DNA of 64,000 bases from Ctenosaura bakeri (GCA_948474755.1 CAOLHI010001243.1:1-64000), one strand, 5' to 3'. Counted from the first letter of the stretch, positions 10,611 through 24,700 are shown. Numbers and translations are program-made. The notes: a model not told the origin generated them from the sequence alone.

Positions 10611-11996
10611 CTTCATCTTTCACCAAACAACCACAGTTGTTCCTCTTGCTTCAGTTTTAAGTGCATTGTGCACAAACAGGTAGGTCCAGCAGAGGTCAAG
10701 GATACTAAGTAAACTAAACCTTTGAGGAATTTTTATAGACATGTAATTCTACTCAGAGTGCTGTTCAGTCATGATTAAATTCCATACTCTGATTTGTCCT
10801 GTATAAATAATGTGACAATAATAATATGGTCTGTAAAAATAATGTGACTTTTTTTTCTTCTTTCTGGAATTCAAACAAATCGTAAAATATGTTAATTTGG
10901 GTTAATATAACAATCTTTGAGTTGATTTAGCAAATGTTAGTAGAGTTACTAAAAATATTTTCTTCACATTCAATAGTACAATAAATAATCCAATATTTTA
11001 GCAAAATAACTTATAGTGGAAAATGTATTTTAAAATTCTGCAGAAAAATACTTGCAAACATTCTGCAAGTATTTTGCAGAAGTATTTTGTCACCCATTTT
11101 AAGTAACTTTGGTAATCAGCCACCAGTAAACAGGATAATTTCATCCTTCATCTTGTCTCTCTTTCTGTCTTACAATGGACCAATTTATCAATAGAGTGGA
11201 AGAAGTATGTTTAAGATCCCATGCTTTTACTATGGCCTTTGAAAAATGTTTGAATTAGGAATACTGACAATCTGTAATGCTCTGGATACTGATATTGTGA
11301 CATGGACACTCCTTATTCCACACTTTGATTTCTCTTGTTGGAGAAACAGTCTACAAGGTACTCTAAGGTGTTTATTTTTTTACATTAAACAAAAATTCAG
11401 GATGGGTTTTTGGCAGTTATATTCTGGGCAGTAGCTAGAGATATGGTAGTATAGTGGTACCCCATGCTGTGAACAGTAGAGTAGGATACCTGGTTGCAAA
11501 AGTTATCTGTTTCTCTCATGTTGCCGTTTGTTTAAGTACATCTTAAATACACTGAAAAAAAATGTGTCAATAAACAATTGAGGAGTTTTATGCAGATTCA
11601 CAAGATTTTCATTTCAACTCAAGAAGTGCTATGGTACTGCTGTTGTGCTAAGAGTTTAATCTCATAAATGCTAACATTTCTCAAACTGACATAATAGGAG
11701 TTTGTAACTTGCTACAGATGATATCATGATATCATGGTGCCTGTGTTGGAAATGACTTGAAGGCACATGATGACAACAACAATGCTGTAGTACAGTGGTT
11801 CTTAAGCTGGGCTCCAGAGATCCAGGGGGTCCGTGGATTCCTCACAGAGGTTCGCAGAGGGAGATGGTGGTTGTGGGTGTTGAATCTGCTTCCCTGCTTG
11901 CAAGTGAGGGAGCAGTTTGGGCATGTGCACACATGTTCCTGCTGCAGCATCCCTGACAAAAGGGACACAGTGGCAAGTGTGTGTGCATGTCCAAAC

Positions 11997-12175
11997 TATG
12001 ACTCTGGAGACCAGAATTTAAATCTCCATTTGGCCATGGAAACTCACTGAGTGCCCTCAGGCAAGTTACATTCTCTTTACTTCAGAGAAAGGCAAAGGCA
12101 ACAAATCTTGCCAAGAAAAGCCCCATGATAGTTTCTCCTTAGGGTCACCATAAGTCAGTTTTCAAAGGGGAGAGA
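11997..12175 (+). mobile_element. tRNA-derived SINE
   Basis: Plus-strand copy. A head with 'ctatgactctggagaccag' is followed by 'catggaaactcactgagtg', 'aaatcttgccaagaaaag' and the tail 'gggtcaccataagtcag'. It lies inside the hAT element at 11793-12540. Confidence 0.75.
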
Positions 12176-12211
12176 GATGATGGGGTGGAAGAACCTCCTC
12201 TGTCAGTGACA

Positions 12212-12410
12212 GTTTGTTGTTGTGTACCTTCAAGACACTTCTGACTTATCACAATCCTAAAGTGAACCTATCAGAGCTTTGGGGTTTCTTTTGGTGGCAA
12301 GAATTGTTCAGAGTGGGGTTGTGTTTGCCTTCCTCTGAGGCTACGAGAATGTGACTTCCCCAAGGTTACCCAGTGTCTGAGCAAGAATTGAATCCTAGTC
12401 TCCAGAAGCC
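12212..12410 (-). mobile_element. tRNA-derived SINE
   Basis: Minus-strand copy. It starts from the tail 'ttgttgttgtgtaccttcaa' and ends at 'cctagtctccagaagcc'. With the plus-strand copy at 11997-12175 it forms a head-out inverted SINE pair inside one hAT element, so transcripts of the intron could fold here. Confidence 0.75.
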
Positions 12411-12557
12411 TTAAATAAATAAATATTTGAATATTTAAATCTAAATGTAAATATTTAAATCTTCAGTTAAGTGTTAGGGGTCTGAAGCAACAGATTATAT
12501 TTGCAGGGGATGCACATTAAAGAAAGGTTAAGCACTACTACTGTAGTGCAAGCACAG

Positions 12558-12559
12558 TA

Positions 12560-12610
<51 letters not shown>
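12558..12610. repeat. (GT)n(AT)n microsatellite
   Basis: A run of GT dinucleotides passes directly into a run of AT dinucleotides, just outside the hAT element. Confidence 0.95.
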
Positions 12611-12612
<2 letters not shown>

Positions 12613-14584
12613 AAGTTTGGAAAGCAGTGAAACAATAAACTGGGAGGAAATTATATTTTCCCATGGCAAAATATTGATGTTTTGATTCACTGTATAACTA
12701 AGGAATAGTTTTATGTGTGTTGTAGAAAGGAATACTTGTACAAAAAGATGTTAGATAAATTTGGGCTTGTCTGTATATCTCTGCTGAACCATCATGTAAT
12801 CTACATCTATTTCTATTCAAGCACTTTATCTCACCCTCCCCACCCGATTCTACCCCTGCACTTCTGACACGCAGTAAAAAAGGAGTACTCTTTACTGTAT
12901 GTAACTTCTGTAGTGGCATCATGATCTAGTCTGCCCTATAAATTACTTGTTGATCTATATACAGCCAGCTTTTAGAACGTCGTCTCTAAAATTGTTGATG
13001 TATATTGCTACTAATTAACTTAGCATACTTGTTGACCTTTCTAATTGCAAATTTGCACCCCATTCTAAAAGCAACTGACATTGGCAAATTATACCTTTCA
13101 AAGAAATTTCAAAGAAATTAGTTATATCCCCCCCCCCCCGAAAGGCTGCATTTCATACTTCTGTATATTCAGTTAGAGACATTTAATTTAACATTTAATG
13201 TTGATTTCTGTTTTAATTAAATCCTGAAAAAGCTCAATATGACATTGTTAAAATTTGGGATCTGATCTTATGTATACTCACTTGGAAAAAAATCCTACAA
13301 AATACAATGAGACTTCTAAGGTATATGCACATACAGTTACTGTAATATTAACAGCAGGGCTCTGTTCACACTTAACCTGAGAATGAGTCCTGTGGAACAT
13401 ACTGGGACTGATGTCTGAATAAATATACAAAAGACTGTTTTCTAATAGAATTAATATTGTTTGTTTAATGATGGTATAAAGAACAAATATAAAAAAGTAC
13501 GGTAATTAAAGACCTCTGAAGCACTTAAATGAAAAAAATCATTGTGTGGCTTTTGGTGGCAATTCAGAAAAATCGCTTATATAGGAATATGCGTAAGAGG
13601 AAGCATTAGAAGATGCATTCAGTTTGTTCACCAAGTACTGCAATTTGAAGTAGATAGGGCACTACATTTATGGTAGCGTCAAGCAATAAGATACTTTAAA
13701 GGAAAATGTGGCTGATGTCATGTAAGTGAGTTTAGATGACAAGTTACATGCACCTCTTTTTGACAGAATATAATGGAGCTATCAAAAGAAGGCTCATTGA
13801 GTTTTTGAAATGGAATATTCATTAGCCATGTTTAAATAAGGCAGCTATGTCATTCATGAAACACGTGCCTCTGATCTTCCAGCAGGTAAACATTATTATG
13901 TTGAGCATATTTTATTTCTTTCAAGCTATAAGATGAACATTCTAGTGAAATCATTTAATGGATAAATCAAATGGCTGATAAGAGAGGCAATTTTAAGGTT
14001 GTAAAGTCCTTGTCAGTGACTAAAGTTATTAACAGGGTAATTTTAAGTTGGTCAAGTACAGGAGAGCTAGCTTGAAAGCGTTAGACTCACCTATCAGCTT
14101 TACTCCAGTTTATTTTGTGGACAAAAAGTCCCATAACCCCTTTCTCGAACAGCAAAAGAGTTTTTGGCAGAGCTACTTTTACTTAATGAATCTTTTGCCT
14201 GTTTGTTAGAATGATCTCCGAAGGTTTATTATGGAGGAGAGCTCTGGCAAAACATCTTGTGTTCTACCTTGGGAAAAGGGAATTAATGGATAAAGCTTGA
14301 TTTCTTATTGTTGATTGCTAAATTGTTCATTAACCACAAGTAAATGTATGAACTAACTCCAATAAATAGTGTTTGTGGTGATATGAAAGTTCTGTCTTTG
14401 GTTGTTATTCTGTGATTGCTAATTAGTCACTATGCTGTAGCTACCATATAATCAACATGGATGTGCACCAGCTGTGTGCCTCAGCTTTGTGGAAAAAAGT
14501 CTGCTAAAGTAACTTTTTAGTTCTTGTCAAGTGAAGAGGGATAACAGAAAATTTGAACTCCAGAATAATGTATTTTTATTCTTG
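12611..14584. other. Intronic DNA, nothing recognisable
   Basis: AT-rich sequence with a C-run near 13129-13139. A piece near 13370-13425 faintly resembles repeat family B. No gene or clear element is seen. Confidence 0.45.
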
Positions 14585-14745
14585 TTGCTTTAAGGAGGAC
14601 TTCCCAAGCCTGGTGCCATCCAAAAGCTTTGGTGTACAGCTTCCATCACCCCGATTATTGACTGTGTTGGGTGGGGCTGATGGGACTTGTAGTCCAAAAC
14701 GCCAAGATGATACCACCTTGGGGAATGCTGGGTTAGAGATGTAAA
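14585..14745. mobile_element. Palindromic repeat, family C
   Basis: Halves such as 'cttcccaagcctggtgcc', 'acagcttccatcacccc', 'ggctgatgggacttgtag' and 'ccttggggaatgctggg' form a loose palindrome typical of a common sauropsid non-autonomous DNA repeat. It is diverged and has no clear target duplication. Confidence 0.55.
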
Positions 14746-15924
14746 AGATGCTGGAGGTAATACTTCAGTTATGAAATATACATTTATTTATAAACCAAGA
14801 CAGTATTTATTCATAAACCAATATTAACTAATATCTACGTATGTAAAATGTGGAATAGCAGCAGGGGTGGGCAAACAGCTAGGAGTTTCTAGGCTAGACA
14901 CTGAGAATAAAAATACAGCAAATTTAAAAATGTTGTAACAAGGCAATGTTGGTAGGAGAAAGTTGAGTAATAATTGTTTTCAGAATCTGAAAACAATAGT
15001 AAAATATATAAATTAAATATATATTTATATAAATTAATTATTGTTGATTGTAATCCTGTTGCTGGCTATTTTGCATCAGCATGTGAAATTTAATCTATAC
15101 TTTCTCAGATAATAAATTAAATGCAATAAATTAAAATTGGCTGGAAGGACCAGTCTCTTCATTTATCTGAAACCCTTCTCCATAATTCTTATAGATGTAT
15201 TTCTTGAACTGCATAGAAATAAAGCCTTAGGCTTATTCACTTGATAGTATATAGTTGGTGACACATCTCCATGTTAACATATATAGGATAGAGGAGCATA
15301 TATAATTTTGTGCCTTCTACTTTTTCATGCTTCTTTTCCCCCTCTGCATTAACAGCCATTATTCTGTTACCCCAACTGAAAGAGGTGCCACATGTAGCCA
15401 CTATGGAAAGGACCTTTTCATTGGTAGTTCCTTGGTTGTAGAATGTCTTTTATGGAAAAATTCCCTGGCACCCATGTTGTGGTCCTTTCTCTAGGTAGTT
15501 AAATTAAATTCTTTTATTGTTCCAGTACTTTAATCTTAAAATTTCTTGATGCCTTTGCTAGGTGGTATATATTTTTTCTCTTAGTTGATTTTGATTTACA
15601 CTATGTTAGTTTTATTTATGTTTTGATTTTTTTAAAAATCATCTTGGTTTCTGGTTTAAAATGTTGATTTTAACCACCAAACAGTATCAGTTAGTGAGAT
15701 AAAAGAAATATTGCTAGGAAGGAAGGAAAGAATAAGGATAGTGAACAGCAGTAGAAATGTGACTACAGTTGGTTTGCTACTTGTGGGTTCAGCATTTGTA
15801 GATTTGATCATATATGGGTTATTTTATTTATTCATTCATTCATTCGTTCATTTAAAAAATTCTTACTGTATTTGTCCCTGCCATGGAAAAAAGTATGTTC
15901 TCTCTATGAATCTCTAGGGTCTCT

Positions 15925-16143
15925 ATCACATGACACTGTTATAGTGCTATTATTCCACTTTAACTGCCCTGGCTGCACCCTGTGGAATTCGGGGGTTTGT
16001 CGCTTGCTGAGGACCTGGAGCACTCTGGCTAAGAATTCTAAATGCCTCTCCCTAAACCACAAAATCCATGATTCCATGTGATATTGCCATGGCAGTTAAA
16101 GTGGAATAATATCACTATAATAGCATAGTGTGGTACGGCCTTA
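15925..16143. mobile_element. Palindromic MITE, family A variant (copy 3)
   Basis: The outer motif CTGTTATAGTGCTATTATTC is mirrored by GAATAATATCACTATAATAG, and the inner pair CTTTAACTGCCCTGG and CATGGCAGTTAAAG is a subfamily-specific replacement of the usual arm. It lies in intron 1. The longer centre suggests a distinct subfamily. Confidence 0.7.
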
Positions 16144-16259
16144 GGTCCTCTAGTGTGATTCTTCCGGAAGCCGACCACAGAATTGTGCTGAAGGACTTAG
16201 AGGTTTCTTGAAAAGTGTTCTAAGGAAAATAATTTTTTTTTAAAAATTGCAATTTTTAT

Positions 16260-16335
16260 TTTTATTTGCCTTTTTTCACTTTTGCAGGGATCTTGCACCC
16301 CTAACCCTGTGAAAGTTGAGTACTGACTGTATTAC
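16260..16335. repeat. Tigger-like terminal fragment
   Basis: Contains 'cacttttgcagggatc', 'ttgcacccctaaccctg' and an end 'gagtactgactgta'. A related half copy lies at 41530-41606. The wording resembles one end of a TcMar-Tigger-like non-autonomous element. Only half is present. Confidence 0.4.
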
Positions 16336-17989
16336 TGGATTTCATTCACTGTATCTTTGCAACTCGCTACATAATTCCGCTGCTTAAGACACTTGCTTAG
16401 TGACTCTTAATTAATATCACACTTTATTGGGAATATCTTCTTTTAGCACTGAAGCCACCATTTGGACCTATTTTGCATTCCTTGACACACATGTACTATA
16501 GCCAGCATTTTTACAGTGCAAGTGATTGTTCAGTTATGTTGTAGAGTTTAAAAATACATGATGGTGCTTTGTGTTTAGTGGAGTTTACACCTTAATGTTT
16601 AGGACTGAAGCCTTTAGAACTCTGTCTCTTTAGGTCTTCTAATAAACACTATAGGAAAAGAATGGACAATTTGTAGCTCTCCAAATGTTTTTGGATAGCA
16701 GCTTCCATCAACCTGAGCCAGCATAGCCAGTGGTTAGGGAGCTAAAGAAAACATCTGAAGAGTTGTGAGTTCCCAATCTTGTTACAGGAATTAATAGTGG
16801 AATTAGGGAAACTAGCCGAGTTGTATTTAGACTCATAAAAGCTGATAGCCTTTACATTCTTTTGTTTGCTTGCTAAGAGATTAGTAGCCCATTTTTCCAA
16901 TCAGGCTGCAAATTGGAAAATGACCTCTTACTATGCAGTATGGAAACACAGTTGGTGAAGAAGGGTTGTTATTAATTGGTGGATATACTTCTTGTTTTGG
17001 TCAGCCCAGAAGTCAAATGGGCTGGCGGGTATAGAGATAACCATCCTCTGTCAGCCTGTCTACAAGGCCCATGTCTACTTGGAAAGTTGTTAAGCACAAT
17101 ACTGTTAGTGTAAGTACAATATTGTTAGTGTAAGTATCCTTTTGCTGACTTACCTTCATCAGAATGTGGTTTTTCTTGCTTCAGCTGTTGCTGTCTGGGC
17201 TTTTAACACTGTATTCTAGGCTGACATTTATATTGGTATTCTGTATCCAAACCATGAGCTGTATCCAAACCATGTACACTGAACATGTCTGATTTAGATG
17301 GTTGAAGGAAAGCTTGATTTTGAACATGATTTGGTATAGAATCCAATTGTAGCAAATAAATTCATTTGAGTGTATACCCACTTGGATGTCTTTTGGCTTG
17401 TATCAGATTGTAGTTTTGGCCAAAGATCCCATTCTGGAGCCCATTGTCTCAATTGCATTGTCAGTCATTCACATCATTGCAAGCATTTATAGTAGCAAAA
17501 CTTGTATGTTGCTGAATCAAAATGAGATATCTTTCATTGAAGACAACAGAATACTAAAATATGACACTGAAATCTTGCTTTTCTTTTGGAAAGGTGATTA
17601 ACAACTCATGCACTTGTGCTGAAATTGTATCCTCTTACTTTACATTAAAGAAATACTTCCTTTTCTTCCTCCTTTCCTAAAGTAAAAAGGTTGTAAAATT
17701 TTGTTGCACATTTTTCAGACTGTCAGCAACTCTGTTCATGCTGACAAATCAGTGAATTTAAAAAATATATATATATATATTTAACTCTGGAAGAGTTTGA
17801 CTGAGACCGTTGTAGTTGCTGCAGTGCTGTCATGCAAGTTGTTTAATTAGAGTTAATATTTAGGGAGCAATTGGAAATTATTGCTCTAATATATAGTTAG
17901 AGTAATTGGTGTCAGATTTTTTGCAGGACCAAGCTTTACCCCCTTCCTTTTGGTTAAATTCTTGTATGAGCTTGAATGTACTATTTTCA

Positions 17990-18110
17990 TGGGCTTACCT
18001 CTGAGAGTATTTACAGGATCTATGGACCAAGTACATTTACTCAGAAACAGGCATCAGTGAGTTCATTGGGATTAGAGTCCATAAAAATTGTGCTTAATAC
18101 TGCAGATACT
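17990..18110. repeat. Old palindromic repeat, family B
   Basis: Halves such as 'gggcttacctctgagagta', 'catttactcagaaacaggc' and 'gagttcattgggatta' match the family described at 54513-54806. Diverged. Confidence 0.45.
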
Positions 18111-20504
18111 TAAGACAGAGAAATAGTTCTGTGTTCGTGTGCAGTCTTTGTCTCATTTTTGTTTATTGAAAATATTTGCAGATGACTAATTTAGCTCTGA
18201 AGGTGGTTTACAGATAAATGAAATGTATATCACAATGAATGCAAATGAAGCATCAAAGATAATTAAAAGTCAAGTGAGGGCCAATATTTAGATACAAAGA
18301 AATGTCAGAGGAAAGAAATATTTTGAGTAAGTTCCAAAAGCACATGACTGTAGGTGCTTTCCCTATAACAAGAGAGAGAGTAGGTGTTGGAAATTGTGAA
18401 CACAGAGGTCACAGTGAGGAAGGCTCTGTATGTCTTAACTAGTGGATGCATGGGTCAGTGATGAGGATTTTCTGGAAAAGTTTTAAATAGAAATTCAAAC
18501 AGACATTTTTGCAGTTTCCTAAAAAGAGTATGAACTGATTTAGCATGTTCATTTGAGTTATATTTACTAAGCAAAACTTGTTACTGTCCCAATAGCTTGT
18601 AAATATTAGAAAAAAAAAATACTTGAGTAGGAAAAAACCCCCCACTTTATATGGTTTAAATATTATATTAAAAAAAAATTCAATACTATATATGAAAGTT
18701 AGTTTTATTTGGATACATACGTGGCTTTACATTTTTGCAGCATATATGTTCTTATATTATTTGGTTAAGGGAAAAGGGAAAAGCGGTGAAAACTGTTGAC
18801 AGAGTAATCTTAGCGAAGCTCATTGAGCTGCATGATATTCTATAATTATCCCGTCATCTACTTCCAACAGAGTTTAACCATGCTCCATTGAGGTCATGAG
18901 GCACCTCCAGTTTCATGATCGTTTCTGTAGAATCGCTTAGACTAATTTTAGAGTGAGGGAAATCTGATTCAGAACTACTTTAACTAGTTTCTCTTTCACT
19001 AAAAGGATTCACTTTTTGTGACCAAGAGATACTTAATCACAATTCAGCTTCTTCACTAGTTGGGTTTCAAAATGAATTTTATAGTTAATATTCTTTTATA
19101 CAAATGAAAAAAAAATCACTGAACATTAAGCACTGGAAAGATTTTCATCCCACATGAAAAGTAGACGAATACATATGTCTTAAAAATTTGCACATTTGAG
19201 AAAGATAAACAAAAATGTGTGTAAATGTGTGCCGAGAGGTGATGGAATAAACGTGGTAGGGCAAAATGAGAGCCTTGATGAGATCAGACTTTGAGAGATA
19301 CAGCCATTCCTGGTTGCTGCTTTCAATTCATTCTGTACTGTAATTCAAAATAGAGTGCATTAAAGTAATCAAATCTGGTGTTAGTGGCACACGAGTCAGT
19401 ATAGTTAAATAATTATGACCTAGCAAAAAAAGAAATCAATGTGTAAACCAAATCTGGTAAAAGGAATTGCTAACCACACAAGCTATGTAAGATTCTAATG
19501 ACAATGATGGCTCCAGGAACTCTGTAAACAACATATCTATTCCTTTAAGAAAACAAACATTTTCTGTTTGGAACAGGAGAACAGGTAAAATTCCCCAATA
19601 TCTGAACTTGGGAACCATTTACCTACAGAATCTCCATTTTATCAGAATTTGTTTTCATTTGATTAGCTATCATAAAAGGCATCACTTCGTCCAACTACTG
19701 GTTTAGAACATGTGTGGCATCTTTCAGTTAAGAGGTAACAGAAAAATACATCCCACTCCATGTCTCTTAGTGACCACTCACCATGGATTCATATAGAATA
19801 GCATTGGGGGAAGAGTGATGTAGCATGTGACAGGATAGCTGCTAGGATTATAACCACCCAGTGATAGTCTCTGAAATTGACACTGCACATAGGAGTGGAA
19901 CCACTTTTAAAGCAAAGGCTTACAACAGAGATTGTCCAGCAGGAGAATGTGGTAAAAGGTAACAAAGCATAAAAAGCATTGTATAATTTAAATGATGCTA
20001 ATGAAAATATGTGTAGGTTTTGTGTGGACTTAACAAAATTCAGTCTGATGTAAAACCTGGATGAAATGATGAGTATCTGATATGAAATCTAGCTTGACAA
20101 AATCTCTCATCTCTAATATAGAAAGTGATATCATAAGTAATACACTTGAACTGAATGGTCTGTTCCCCCATTGTTTTTTAATCAGTGTTTTGTTGTCGTC
20201 GTTTGTTTTTTGTTAGTCACATTCATTATCTGTTTTAGGCAAGTGCTTCCTGATTGAGAGCAAAGTTAAATGGGGCTGTTCCCCATTTGTTCTTAATGGG
20301 GAAGGATGGTGATTTTGTTGTCAGTTTGAGGTTTTATATATAGTTGGTTGCATGTAGATTTTTGAGGGGCAACCCTGAATCCCATTTTCAAAGTTTTTTG
20401 GGTATAACCAGATCAGTTCTTTTTGCCAGGTATGGTTATTCCAGTGGCCATATCTTAGATCATATCTGCTTGTTTCAGGAAAGCTCCATAGTTTACTGGA
20501 GATC
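18111..20504. other. Intronic DNA, nothing recognisable
   Basis: AT-rich single-copy-looking sequence. Only short open frames without recognisable domains are present. Confidence 0.45.
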
Positions 20505-21140
20505 ATCAAACAGCCTCATGAAGACCAAAGACCTATCAAAACAAGTCCAGTGAATGTGCTAGGTGTGGGGCAAAACCAACAGTGCTCATTTGCCTAAGAG
20601 AAGCATGGTGGTGGGTGATAGCATCATATTTCCAAGAGACTGGGAAATGGGTTATGATTGAAGGTATGATGGAACTAAATACAAGTGAGATCTAGAAGAA
20701 AACTGTTTCCAGTCTGTAAGGGACCTCCTACCAGAGCAGAAGTTCAGCTTCAGCAAGACTGTTATTCTAAATACACAGCCAGAGCAACATCAGCATGGTT
20801 TAAAAACAAGAATCTGAATGTTTTAGAATTGCCCCATTCAAAGGTCAAGTCTCAAATCCATTGAGAATCTGTATCAAGACGTGAATGTTGCTGTTTACTA
20901 TCAGTTTCCATCCAACCTGAAAGAGCTAGAGCAATTTTGCCAAAAAAGGAAAAACATTGCAGAATCTAGATATTGAGAGCTGATAGTCCAAGAAGATGTG
21001 GAGCTGGAATTGCTAGAAAAATGCTTCTACCAAGTGTTGACTTGGTAGTGTTGGGGGCCAATATTTAACACAACCAACTAGTACCAGTTTATTTTACTTT
21101 ACTTAACTTTTGTGCCCCAATAAAAATGTTTGCACCGTTA
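20505..21140 (+). pseudogene. Tc1/mariner transposase relic
   Basis: Read in broken frames, this stretch matches the C-terminal half of Tc1-type transposases. The region equivalent to a conserved 'SPDLNPIENLW' motif is visible as 'aaatccattgagaatctgt' near 20857, upstream of a degraded 'ELEQFC' segment near 20928-20942. 'aagaccaaagacctatcaaa' near 20521 matches an upstream coding stretch. Several frameshifts and a missing N-terminal half show that it is dead. It is an old DNA transposon in intron 1, sense to SOCS6. Confidence 0.7.
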
Positions 21141-21249
21141 TAGTGTTGTCTGTCTGTCTCTGTCTCTCCCTCTCTCTCAGTTGGTAACAATGCAATTAAA
21201 TCAAAGTTGTAACACAACTTTGTATTATATTATTGTATAATATTCTATC

Positions 21250-21770
21250 ATTATTTCCTATTATATTTATTTATGTCCTGCCTGTCTCCCAAAATTGGGA
21301 CTCTAGGTGGTTCAGAATTTTAAAAAAACAATACAGCTAAAAACATACAAAAAATTAAAATGATACTAAACTATTGACAATATTAAAATGATTTAAAACT
21401 AAACTTACAAAGATAAAATACAATTAAAGGATGAAAAGCAGTTGAAGCAGTTCAGTATAAAACAGTACCATACTCTCAGCCCATTCTTTAAAAATCTTCT
21501 GTTCTGAAAGTGGTGAAAGAAGGACAGCAGGAAGGGGGCTGTTATGGCCTCCCTGGAAAGGGAGTTCCAGAGTCTAGGCCCTCTCTTGTGTACCCACCAA
21601 GTGGTGATGGCACCAAGTACCTCTCCTCATGATCTCAGGGCCCAACCAGGCTCATATAGCAAGATAGGGTTTGTTAGATAGCCTCAAGCAGACCATTAAG
21701 TTATAACCAGCACTTTGGATTGTGCCCGGAAACAAAATGACAGCCAGTATTGCTGTTGTAACAGGGGTGT
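21250..21770 (-). mobile_element. L2-like LINE 3' region
   Basis: The plus strand starts with 'tttatttatgtcctgcctg' and 'gactctaggtggttcag', the reverse complement of an L2-like 3' tail. It then reads 'ggagttccagagtctagg', 'tgtacccaccaag' and 'cactttggattgtgcccgg', a stretch common in sauropsid LINE copies. The element is on the minus strand, 5' truncated and without an intact frame. Confidence 0.65.
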
Positions 21771-24700
21771 AGACAAATGGTAGAAGTGTGGGAATGGGGT
21801 GCTTTAGGGCACTGTGTTATCGTAGCTGAGTTTCTTTTGATTTGCATTTATTATATTAAAACATAACATTTTCTAAGTGCTTGTGATAGCTCTTGATAAA
21901 TATTTATGAACAAGAATTTAACCAATAAATTGAGTTCTTCATAAGAGCTGTCTTAACAATTGCAAAACGGATGAATCATTGTTTACTTATTGCACATACA
22001 GTGTAATACTATCACAGTAGGATAGTATTGCTTTTCAAAACTTCATATCAAGATAATTAAAAATGAAAATAACAGGCTTTGTTGCTAGGTAGTAAATTCA
22101 GTAGCCCCTGTATATATGCTGTTTTTGCACTCATGTAGGATAGTCAACTTCATGTCCTAAAAAAGACAGAGGGAGAGAGAGCATACTGATCCAAAAACGT
22201 GAATGATTTCAATATATTTGTTCTATATTTCAAAGCCAATATAATAGTACTAGTATTAATAGAAGTAGTACTAGTAGTAATGGTGCTGTATGAATTTATA
22301 TATGACGGTGGTGGCGGTGAGGAAGAGGAGGAGGAGGAAGATGTTCATTTATATAGCACCATCACTGTACATGGCTCTTTACAAGTATAAGAATTCTTTT
22401 CCCTCAGGCTTCCAATCTGATTAAGACACGACACAAAAGGAAAAGGGTATGGCAGTGTGGGAGGGGATTAAGTCCAGCAGACGCTGCCTCTTCTGTTATT
22501 CTACTGAAACCACAGCAGCAACAGTTGGGGTGGAGGAAGTAGCAGAGGCAGTAAAATACTAGGTGTTCGGACATTGCATCATGGCTTGCTCATAGGGTTC
22601 TCGGGGGTATCAAGGTTGGCCACTGTGACACAGAATGCTGGTCTATATAATCCTTTGATTTGATACAATTTTACATTTTCAACCCTCTCTTGAAAGTAGA
22701 GTTAAAAACAACCTTAAAAAAAAGAAGAAGAAGATTTGGAAATTATCTAGGTAGTCTGAAAATGGAGGGGGCAAGTATTTGAAAGCAGTAGCATCTTTTG
22801 TAATCTAAAATTGAAGAGGAGGTTGCAGTAGCATGCAAAGAAAAAGGACCTTGAAATACATATTTGAGTATGCATATTTTGTAGAGCAGGCAATGCAGTT
22901 CACACAAGGTTGGGTCTAGACTTGTGCTCCCCAGAATGTTGCTGGTACTGAAGGAAGTGGCTAATGAAGAGATTTTCTGATTCTCCCTTCAGGTCTACCT
23001 TCCTCACTGCTTCAGTGGGTTATGCAAAGCCTCTGCTTTGTTTTTTATTCTTTTCAGAAAGGAAGGACATTGAATAGCAAATCTAGATTGAAGTCATGGT
23101 CTCCAAAAACGAGATTCACCTATCAAGAATAGTCTTTTTAGGTAAATGATTTTTTTAAGCTTAGATAAATCTGAATTATATCACTTGTTAGGATTTGCTT
23201 TATTTTGTTTTTAGCCTAGGAAGTCTATGAGTGTAACAATGCCTGGTTAGTTCAGAAGAGGATACCAAAATATTTTCTTGTATTTAGAAAAAGATAATAG
23301 GGCATTGCATAATTAAATGTAGGTAACATACTTCTTTACTTGTGTAATTGTTACGTTGTGTGTTAGTTTCTATACTTGAAGCCAAATTCGGTATTATATA
23401 CAAGTTCATACTTGTATTCAGACAGACAGCCACCCTCCATGTTAAAACAAATTGGAATGGCTCTTGAAAAGAAAGCTGTTTGGCCTTTGGGATGGTGTTT
23501 TTAAGACCAGGGTTAACTTCTTGCCTCTTAACAAGGGTTATATATTTTAATTTCTACAAACTTAGTTCTGGCATAAGAATAAATTGTTCTCTATTCTGCT
23601 TGTTTGTGTATAGGCAGTTCTGCTATTTAATGATGCAAAAAATTTTCACAGATGATCAGTTTGGGTCGTTTTCCTGTCATTTTTATGCCAGTTTGCAAAA
23701 GCGAATCTTGCAGATTTTGTACAAGATAGTTAGTAGTTGTGCTGACAGAGCATTGTTGTTGATAGGCAGATGAAAGTACTCTTCTTGATTTTGCACTGCA
23801 TCCTGGATATAAAGTTTGATATCTGGGTACGTGTATGTGTTACGTTAAACTGTGCCCTGAGATGACTGAAGAAGCAACTGGCAAATTTCAGTTCCCTTTA
23901 AAAGATGGCATAGGATTGACTCTTTCCCTCATATTTTTTATGTCTCTTGTGATTTTTTTCTCTTGCCTTTTTATGGCATTTATTATAGTTATATCTTTCT
24001 ATATTATATTTCTATCTTACTTTTCTTTCAAAAAGTTTAAGGCATAATAAACTCAATTCTTTTAGTGTTATTATTATTAAAAATCCAGTTAGGTCAATTC
24101 AGATAATGGTGGCTTCTTGAATGCCATCAGTTGCGCTTCATAACTGAATGGAGATTTGAAGCTGTGTCCCTCCATTCCAAATCCAGCATTTCAGTCACCG
24201 TGTTGAATGAAATCACTCTGGTTCAGTATTAATTTTGAGATACCGGAGAAAGGCAGATGGCAATAATGTAATATTGTAGTTAGGATGATGGATAAAAGTA
24301 TTTTGATAATTTGTTATGTCTTTAATTAGAAATTAGGAAATTTCAGTTTAGGCCTTTTTTGTAAATTTAAAAAACTCAAGATATAAAATACGTAGTTGAA
24401 TACAAGGATAGGACAAGTGCTATACCACTTTCATCAGTAACCTAGGAAGTCAGCATGATTTGGACCTGCTCTCAGCAGATGCTGCATACATGAGGAAGAA
24501 CTAGTAAACAGGTGATGAACACACAGATGAAGAAAAGATGACAAACAAGAGAAGTTTCTCTGAGTTTAGAGGAGATACTTTTTAATTACCTACAAGAGAG
24601 TATTTTTTTAAGTATTAATCTTTGAATATGAACTTTGATACATGCTGCAATAACATTCTCAGGTATTTTCTGTTATACTATGCAGCATTGAACACTTGCT

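Larger units (their letters stand above)
11793..12540. mobile_element. hAT-type non-autonomous element with nested SINEs
   Basis: The left end CAGTGGTTCTTAAG is typical of hAT elements and the right end TTAAGCACTACTA is its diverged mirror. The flanks CTGTAGTA (11785-11792) and CTGTAGTG (12541-12548) agree at 7 of 8 bases, fitting the 8-bp target duplication of hAT transposons. Two tRNA-derived SINEs in opposite orientation fill the interior, so the original element was under 400 bp. A 3' SINE tail (about 11735-11780) precedes it. Confidence 0.65.
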
